Assembly: GCA_911810475.1 (NCBI GenBank)
Contig: OU461276.1
Span: forward strand, 312,823-376,822
Origin: Candidatus Celerinatantimonas neptuna
Lineage (GTDB): Bacteria; Pseudomonadota; Gammaproteobacteria; Enterobacterales; Celerinatantimonadaceae
Length of the DNA stretch: 64,000 nt
Direction of reading: 5' to 3'
A program made the position numbers and the translations under genes. The notes under the pieces were generated by a model. It did no database searches and was not told the DNA's origin. It saw only the letters and a program-made list of their open reading frames with translations. The stretch's first letter is position 1; every line of letters begins with the position of its first letter. Positions 58,718 to 64,000 of this stretch are shown piece by piece.

Positions 58718-59920
58718 TTAAATATAATTAAACAACGTCATCTTACTGATTTTACTATATGCAGAATACGACGTATTCAATGCCAGTTCAGCCTTAGATA
58801 AGTCAGTCACCGCTTTGGCAAAATCAACCTCACCGATAGAAGCCCTGGATTTTTTATTAATTACATCAATACTAGATGATGCATTCATCAACGAATTTAA
58901 ACCATTTTCTCGAGCACCAATCGATCCCATCGTTAAATTCATCTTTTCAGTAGAATGATCGATTCCGACCAAAAAATCTTCCTGGGCTTTATCATAATCT
59001 TTACCAATGATATTGGGATCTTTTAAAACTTTGATAAAACGACCAAGGATGTTCAGAATATTATCTTTTTCCGGAGGCTGTAGCGTAAAGGTCTCAGTCG
59101 TTCCCGGATCTGAATCCAGCTTGATTTTTAATCCTTTAAATAAAAAGGGTTTTCCCTGCGTATAATCACCTTCCGCAAGCTTTTCACCCTGATTATTCGT
59201 AATCGTATACTGGTTAGGATTGCCCGCACTCGTTGATACAGTGAATGTGTTATCAGCAAGATTGACACCGTGATAATTATTTTTATAAAACGTATCAAAT
59301 GTCTTCTGCTCATTCACCGCAACGTAGATCCCTTTCGAATTTCCAGCAGCTCTTCTTCGCAGAGCAACATCTTCAAAAGCCTCTTTTCCTGTTGTGTTGC
59401 TTTGAATGTAAACAGAAGATCCGACTTTTAACCGGGTTTTCCCATTATCACCAACATAATGGTACCACTTTCCGTCAAATACATAAGGTTGGATCTGAGA
59501 CTGAAATCCAGCAAAAACATAATCACCGTTCGCATCACGCGTATTAACCAAATCAGCCATCTGACCACGAAGTTGCGTCAATTCTTCAGCAATTGAGCGC
59601 CGTTCGTTCATGCCATTAAGACCATCACCCGATTGTACGCCCAAAACCCGGGCCCTTAAGGCTGAATCATGCATACTATTAATGATATTTTCTTGAAAAC
59701 TTAATGAATTCTCAAGATAAACACCATTTTTCCGGTACTGAGCATTCTGGTTGATATCGGTATCTAATGCCATTTTTTCAGACATATCGGCAGGCCCGTC
59801 GGCCGCCTGCAATAATCTCTTATTCGTTACCAATTGCTCGTTTGCTTTTTCAACATGTTGTTGAGCCTGCAAAATCCCATTTAGTGAAGTATTATATAAA
59901 TTTACCGTTGCAACGCGCAT
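58718..59920 (-). CDS. flgL: Hook-filament junction protein FlgL
   Basis: HAP3, connecting the hook-associated protein FlgK to the filament. The 400-residue protein has flagellin-like N- and C-terminal helices (QQHVEKANEQLVTNKRLLQAADGPADMSEKM; SIGEVDFAKAVTDLSKAELALN is the start of the C-terminal helix). ATG at 59920 is used because GAGG lies 8 nt upstream; a GTG two codons earlier is too close to it. It begins 5 bp after the flgK stop. Confidence 0.93.
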   Translation of the reverse strand: MRVATVNLYNTSLNGILQAQQHVEKANEQLVTNKRLLQAADGPADMSEKMALDTDINQNAQYRKNGVYLENSLSFQENIINSMHDSALRARVLGVQSGDGLNGMNERRSIAEELTQLRGQMADLVNTRDANGDYVFAGFQSQIQPYVFDGKWYHYVGDNGKTRLKVGSSVYIQSNTTGKEAFEDVALRRRAAGNSKGIYVAVNEQKTFDTFYKNNYHGVNLADNTFTVSTSAGNPNQYTITNNQGEKLAEGDYTQGKPFLFKGLKIKLDSDPGTTETFTLQPPEKDNILNILGRFIKVLKDPNIIGKDYDKAQEDFLVGIDHSTEKMNLTMGSIGARENGLNSLMNASSSIDVINKKSRASIGEVDFAKAVTDLSKAELALNTSYSAYSKISKMTLFNYI

Positions 59921-59925
59921 AGACA

Positions 59926-61887
59926 CTACCTCACAGCATTAAGTAACGATTCAAAGGTTTTCTGCGCGACACCAATCACCTGTGCCGATGCAGCATAGGC
60001 CTGCTGGAAACGAATCATATTCGATGCTTCTTCATCCATATTGACGCCTGAGACTGATTTCTGCCAATTTTCGCTCTGATTCAAAAGAGATTTCGATGCA
60101 CTTAAGTCCAAACGACCTTCTGCCGCATTTCCCCCAACGAAGCTAACCAACGATGTATAAGCATTGTTGAACGTCATTCTATCGTCGTCACCAGCATTAC
60201 TCAGACTTTTACGTACCAAAGCTTTCTGCTGCAGATCAGCCATCTTCAACCCATTAAAATTATCAGCATACCCTTCTTTGTTGTAACGAATTGTAAACAC
60301 GTCTCCCGGCTTTGCCTGGCCGTTAATAGAAATATCATAACCAGGTTTCAGATTAGCCCGGCTCAAAAGATCCCGCCCGTCATCTGACGGAGGAAGCGAT
60401 GCTAACTTATGACCGTCTTCATCGTAAATGTCATATCCACCATTAGCGGTCACTTCAATTTTCTGAGGAGCATGAATATTTAAACGTCCTGTTTTCTCAA
60501 AACCAGAGGTAGCTGGATCTGTATCGGTAACACTTGATAGAACAATTTTAGCATTACTGATATTGTGAATATCTGCATCAACACGAACCGGAGAAGCCAA
60601 TGCCAGCTTTTCTGGTTGAGTCATGGCTAACTTAACTTTATTAGCCCCTTCAATGGTCGGCCTGAGTAAAAAACGATCGCCACTTGAAAAGCCACCTGAT
60701 GAAAAATCAAGACTCATCCCATCAATCTTATAATCGTTCGAAGTTGAGCCGCTAATCGCATCTCCCACTGGCTTTTCACCATTCATTCGTTGAATAGTAA
60801 AACCGCTACCACTTTGAAATTTAATAAGATAATCATAAGATGTTAAATTCTTAGACTCACCCGGTATAATCTTCGCCTGAATAGACCCTGTTCCGGTATT
60901 CTCGGAATAAGCTTTTGCTTTAAAATCTGGCAAAGAGAAAATATCCCCCCCTAACTTTCCATCCAAATCCATACCAAGACGGTTTTGTTGGTTGAAAGCA
61001 TCGGCCATAGTCAACGCAATTTGTCCTAACTTATCACGGCTTGGATTAAGCACATTATCTCGATATTTCAATAATCCATCGACGGATCCACCTAACTCTC
61101 CAGGCTCAAGCAGGGCTTTTGTTGTATTCCAGTCCAGATAAATATCTTGCTGTGTTGGGTCAGGGTTTCCCTGACGAATATCCAGTTTCGCATGATCTTT
61201 TTCAGTCACCAACGCATGACCATTACCCATAAAAACCAGTTTTGCCCCATTAGCCTGGTTAATTGTATGAATTTTAATAATTTTAGATAAATCATGAATT
61301 GCATTGTCACGCTTATCTTTGAGAACATCCAGACCACCTTTATCAGGCGCATCACTGTAGCTCATAATCTGGTTATTCATATCCTGAATACCACTTAACA
61401 GTTTATTCGCTGTTGTAATTTTCTCAGATAGCTGACTATTTAAATTCTTTTGTTGTGTATCAAATTGACCTGATAACAACCGAAACCGGCGAATTAACGA
61501 TGAAAAACGCTCTAACGTCAAAGCACGTGTTGATGTAGATAGCGGGCTATCATTCATCTCATGAATGGTATCGAAGGTTTTATCTAAATTGGGGTTCAAA
61601 GAAAGTGAATCATGACTTAAAAATTTATCAATTTCACTGGTTGCATCCACATAAGATTTTTTTTCAGAATGTAATGACGTATTGCGCCACACAGCCGCTT
61701 GTGCGAATTGATTTAAAACCCGGGAGGTTTTGCCTCGCCCAACCCCACCTGTAACTTCAGGCTGATACTCAGTGCGCTGAACAGAATATCCCGGGGTATT
61801 GACATTAGAGATATTGTTACCTGTCGTTACCAATAACCGCTGGTGGGCAAGTACCCCTGAACCAGCAATATTCAATAAATCTGGCAT
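59926..61887 (-). CDS. flgK: Hook-filament junction protein FlgK
   Basis: HAP1, first junction zone between hook and filament. The 653-residue protein opens with LLNIAGSGVLAHQRLLVTTG and the rod/hook/HAP signature NNISNVNTPGYSVQRTEYQP, and closes with NMDEEASNMIRFQQAYAASA-type helix leading to AQKTFESLLNAVR. ATG at 61887 has GGAG 10 nt upstream; a TTG two codons earlier is possible. It lies between flgJ and flgL. Confidence 0.96.
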   Translation of the reverse strand: MPDLLNIAGSGVLAHQRLLVTTGNNISNVNTPGYSVQRTEYQPEVTGGVGRGKTSRVLNQFAQAAVWRNTSLHSEKKSYVDATSEIDKFLSHDSLSLNPNLDKTFDTIHEMNDSPLSTSTRALTLERFSSLIRRFRLLSGQFDTQQKNLNSQLSEKITTANKLLSGIQDMNNQIMSYSDAPDKGGLDVLKDKRDNAIHDLSKIIKIHTINQANGAKLVFMGNGHALVTEKDHAKLDIRQGNPDPTQQDIYLDWNTTKALLEPGELGGSVDGLLKYRDNVLNPSRDKLGQIALTMADAFNQQNRLGMDLDGKLGGDIFSLPDFKAKAYSENTGTGSIQAKIIPGESKNLTSYDYLIKFQSGSGFTIQRMNGEKPVGDAISGSTSNDYKIDGMSLDFSSGGFSSGDRFLLRPTIEGANKVKLAMTQPEKLALASPVRVDADIHNISNAKIVLSSVTDTDPATSGFEKTGRLNIHAPQKIEVTANGGYDIYDEDGHKLASLPPSDDGRDLLSRANLKPGYDISINGQAKPGDVFTIRYNKEGYADNFNGLKMADLQQKALVRKSLSNAGDDDRMTFNNAYTSLVSFVGGNAAEGRLDLSASKSLLNQSENWQKSVSGVNMDEEASNMIRFQQAYAASAQVIGVAQKTFESLLNAVR

Positions 61888-61906
61888 AATCAATTATCTC
61901 CACACG

Positions 61907-62941
61907 TCAATCACTAAACTTATTTAGCACCCCGCTATCTAAGATCTGTTTAATCTTGTCTGCATAACGAGGGTCTGTTGCATACCCGGCTTTTTGCAAT
62001 GCCTGTGCAAATTTCACAGGGTCATGTCCATTTTCCAGGGCCTGTTGATAACGTGGATGATGCAGCAAGGCCACATAATCTTTGACGCTATCGTCAAACG
62101 ATGAATAGGACCGAAAGTTTTCATGCTTAGGCTGCGCAATTCCCTGCTCATATTCCAGCGTCTTAACCCGGGCCTTATCACCCTGCCAGCGCTGCCCGGC
62201 TTTAATGCCAAACAAATTATGAGTGCTGGCACCATTTCCATGAGCAATAACCCGAGAACCCCACCCCGTTTCCAAAGCGGCCTGAGCCACAACGGCTATC
62301 GGCGCGATCCCTGCCGGAGCTGCAATCTTTTTCGCCAGAGGCAAAACTTTCTGGATAAACGCTTGTTCAGAGGCAAACTGCTGCCGTTTCGTTGCCGGAG
62401 CAGCCCTTGTTACAGGGCCCTTTTGCACGTTATCGCCATAAAACCTGCGAACATCCATCGTTAACATCTTTTTATCAGCAACTTTCTTGCCAACACTTTC
62501 AGGATGAAGCTCTTGAAGCGATTTTTTTATATTATGTGAAGGTTTAAGATGAAACTGATTTGCCCGCCCATATGCACGAAGCTGGCTTGCTGGCGTGATA
62601 TTCGCGACATCCGGCGCAAACTGCTGAACAATCAACTTGGATAACCCTAAAGAGCCATTATTAGAAAGATCCAACGCCAGCTGTTTATCATACATTTGCT
62701 GATAATTCTTCACATAGCGATTATTCATTGGAGAATCAGGGCTCTCAAACGCATTATTAGCTTTGCGCATTTCCTTCAACAACATTTGCATAAAGATCGC
62801 TTCAAATTGTCTTGCAACCTTTTTCAGCGCTTTATGCGGATGCTTTTCAGCTTCCTGACGAAGAACATTTAACTGCGACAAATCATTGTAATTTTCAGGA
62901 ACCGAAGTCGAACCTATTAATTGTGTATTCAGATCCATCAT
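61907..62941 (-). CDS. flgJ: Flagellar rod cap and peptidoglycan hydrolase FlgJ
   Basis: Bifunctional: the N-terminal rod-cap domain (about 35-105, ARQFEAIFMQMLLKEMRKAN) guides rod assembly, and the C-terminal glucosaminidase domain (about 185-335) opens the cell wall for the rod. The catalytic glutamate is in AALETGWGS. ATG at 62941 is preferred because AAGGA lies 7 nt upstream; the ATG two codons earlier is too close. It ends 19 bp before flgK and starts 10 bp after flgI. Confidence 0.94.
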   Translation of the reverse strand: MMDLNTQLIGSTSVPENYNDLSQLNVLRQEAEKHPHKALKKVARQFEAIFMQMLLKEMRKANNAFESPDSPMNNRYVKNYQQMYDKQLALDLSNNGSLGLSKLIVQQFAPDVANITPASQLRAYGRANQFHLKPSHNIKKSLQELHPESVGKKVADKKMLTMDVRRFYGDNVQKGPVTRAAPATKRQQFASEQAFIQKVLPLAKKIAAPAGIAPIAVVAQAALETGWGSRVIAHGNGASTHNLFGIKAGQRWQGDKARVKTLEYEQGIAQPKHENFRSYSSFDDSVKDYVALLHHPRYQQALENGHDPVKFAQALQKAGYATDPRYADKIKQILDSGVLNKFSD

Positions 62942-62951
62942 CTTCATATCC

Positions 62952-64000
62952 TTAAATAACGATTAAGTCGCCCTGAATGGCTCCCGCCTGCTTTAATGCT
63001 TCCAGTATCGACACCAAATCACCTGGTGCAACACCAACCCTATTCACCGCCTGCACTAAATCATCAAGAGAAGCTCCTGACTGGAATTTAAACATCCGGC
63101 CACTGCCTTTATCGACTTCAATTTTCGAATTCTGGGTCGTCACAGTGTTTCCCTGAGCCAGGGGGTTCGGCTGAGAAACTTTCGGATTTTCTGTGATTTT
63201 GACAGTTAATCCACCCGAGGTGATCGCCGCAGGTAATAATCTGACATCTTTACCGATAACAATGGTTCCGGTACGTGAGTTCACAATAATTTTGGCCGAC
63301 TCATCAGCGGGTTTGAACTGAATGTTCTCTAATGTAGAAATATAATCAACTCGTTGAGCAGGGTTCCTTGGCGCATAAACCTTAACGGACGTTGCATCAA
63401 CAGGCTCTGCTGTATTGGGGCCGACAACACGATTAATCGCATCAGCTAAACGTTTCGCCGATGTAAAATCGGGTTGTTTCAAATTAAATGTAATAAAGTC
63501 ACCCTGGTCAAAAGGAGAACGAATAGACTGTTCGACAATCGCTCCATTGGGTATCCTTCCCACGGTCGGAGTGTTAGCAATAATTTTAGACCCATCAGCT
63601 CCCTGGGCACCAAAGCCGCCTACGATTAAACTCCCTTGTGCAATCGCATATACTTTGCCATTCGCCCCTTTAAGGAAAGTTTGTATCAGGCTCCCGCCCC
63701 GTAAACTCTTTGCCTGACCAATGGCAGATACAGTCACATCGATTGTCTGTCCGGGCTTTGCAAATGGGGGAAGAATAGCCTGGACGGCTACAGCTGCCGT
63801 ATTCTTAATTTTAAGGCTGGTATTCGCTGGCACTTTTATGCCAAAGTTTCGTAGCATTGTTTCAAACGATTGATCCGCAAAAGCGTTCCCCGATTCGCCT
63901 GTCCCTGGTAAACCGACAACAAGGCCATAGCCAACCAACTGGTTATTCCGGACTCCGGCAATATCTGCGACATCTTTGATTCGGGAGGCCTGAGCACTTA
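62952..64000 (-). CDS. flgI: Flagellar P-ring protein FlgI (5' end beyond the window)
   Basis: Forms the periplasmic P ring around the rod. About 349 residues are visible, beginning at the end of a signal peptide (SAQA, then [17 protein letters not shown]). It continues with [18 protein letters not shown], the central domain and the C-terminus [18 protein letters not shown]. Only the start codon and most of the signal peptide are missing on the right. It belongs to the flg operon continuing upstream. Confidence 0.96.
   Translation of the reverse strand, partial: SAQASRIKDVADIAGVRNNQLVGYGLVVGLPGTGESGNAFADQSFETMLRNFGIKVPANTSLKIKNTAAVAVQAILPPFAKPGQTIDVTVSAIGQAKSLRGGSLIQTFLKGANGKVYAIAQGSLIVGGFGAQGADGSKIIANTPTVGRIPNGAIVEQSIRSPFDQGDFITFNLKQPDFTSAKRLADAINRVVGPNTAEPVDATSVKVYAPRNPAQRVDYISTLENIQFKPADESAKIIVNSRTGTIVIGKDVRLLPAAITSGGLTVKITENPKVSQPNPLAQGNTVTTQNSKIEVDKGSGRMFKFQSGASLDDLVQAVNRVGVAPGDLVSILEALKQAGAIQGDLIVI

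Overview
The window is a long chromosomal stretch from a polar-flagellated gammaproteobacterium of the Vibrio/Aeromonas/Shewanella kind. Four things point there: the FlrA-FlrB-FlrC regulatory trio, FlhF and FlhG, the DUF3802-like gene, and the blocks gyrA-serC-aroA, ubiG/nrdA-nrdB-yfaE and alaA-yfbR. The species cannot be named from the sequence. Base composition is moderately AT-rich and even, with no prophage, tRNA, rRNA, CRISPR array or intact insertion sequence.

Layout. (1) 1-21.4 kb, all on the minus strand: fliE-F-G-H-I-J, fliK, fliL-M-N-O-P-Q-R, flhB, flhA, flhF, flhG, fliA, cheY, cheZ and the start of cheA. This is the basal body, C-ring, export gate, polar-placement pair, sigma-28 and chemotaxis core. 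(2) 21.7-43.1 kb: a block not normally inside this cluster. It holds a membrane EAL phosphodiesterase, a 177-bp MITE-like element, aroA, serC, gyrA, ubiG, nrdA, nrdB, yfaE, an Aer-like PAS chemoreceptor, a DUF3802-like gene, metR, alaA, yfbR, pseI and a divergent NRAMP-type transporter. (3) 43.3-47.3 kb: flrC, flrB, flrA. (4) 47.8-50.4 kb, plus strand: pseB, pseC and an unknown small gene. (5) 50.4-64 kb, minus strand: maf-type glycosyltransferase, a FliT-like chaperone, fliS, fliD, flaG, two flagellin genes, flgL, flgK, flgJ and the start-truncated flgI.

How the genes work together. The promoters read by eye fit the Vibrio-type cascade. FlrA (a sigma-54 activator) faces a sigma-54 promoter for flrB-flrC. 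Further sigma-54-type sites precede fliE, fliK and flhA. FliA (sigma-28) then serves the flagellin genes, each with a sigma-28-like site. PseB, PseC and PseI make intermediates of pseudaminic acid, and the Maf-type protein next to the flagellin chaperones is the likely flagellin glycosyltransferase. FlhF, FlhG and the repeat-bearing CheA linker suggest polar placement of flagellum and receptor array.

Most interesting signal: between the two flagellin genes, on the opposite strand, lies a near-consensus sigma-54 promoter (57153-57170) followed about 165 bp later by a strong intrinsic terminator (57331-57362). The predicted RNA of about 180 nt is antisense to the 3' untranslated region of the upstream flagellin gene. 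It also carries a 15-nt perfect complement, plus a further 7 nt, to the Shine-Dalgarno region of the other flagellin mRNA. It looks like an undescribed flagellar regulatory RNA, possibly derived from the leader of a lost flagellin gene.
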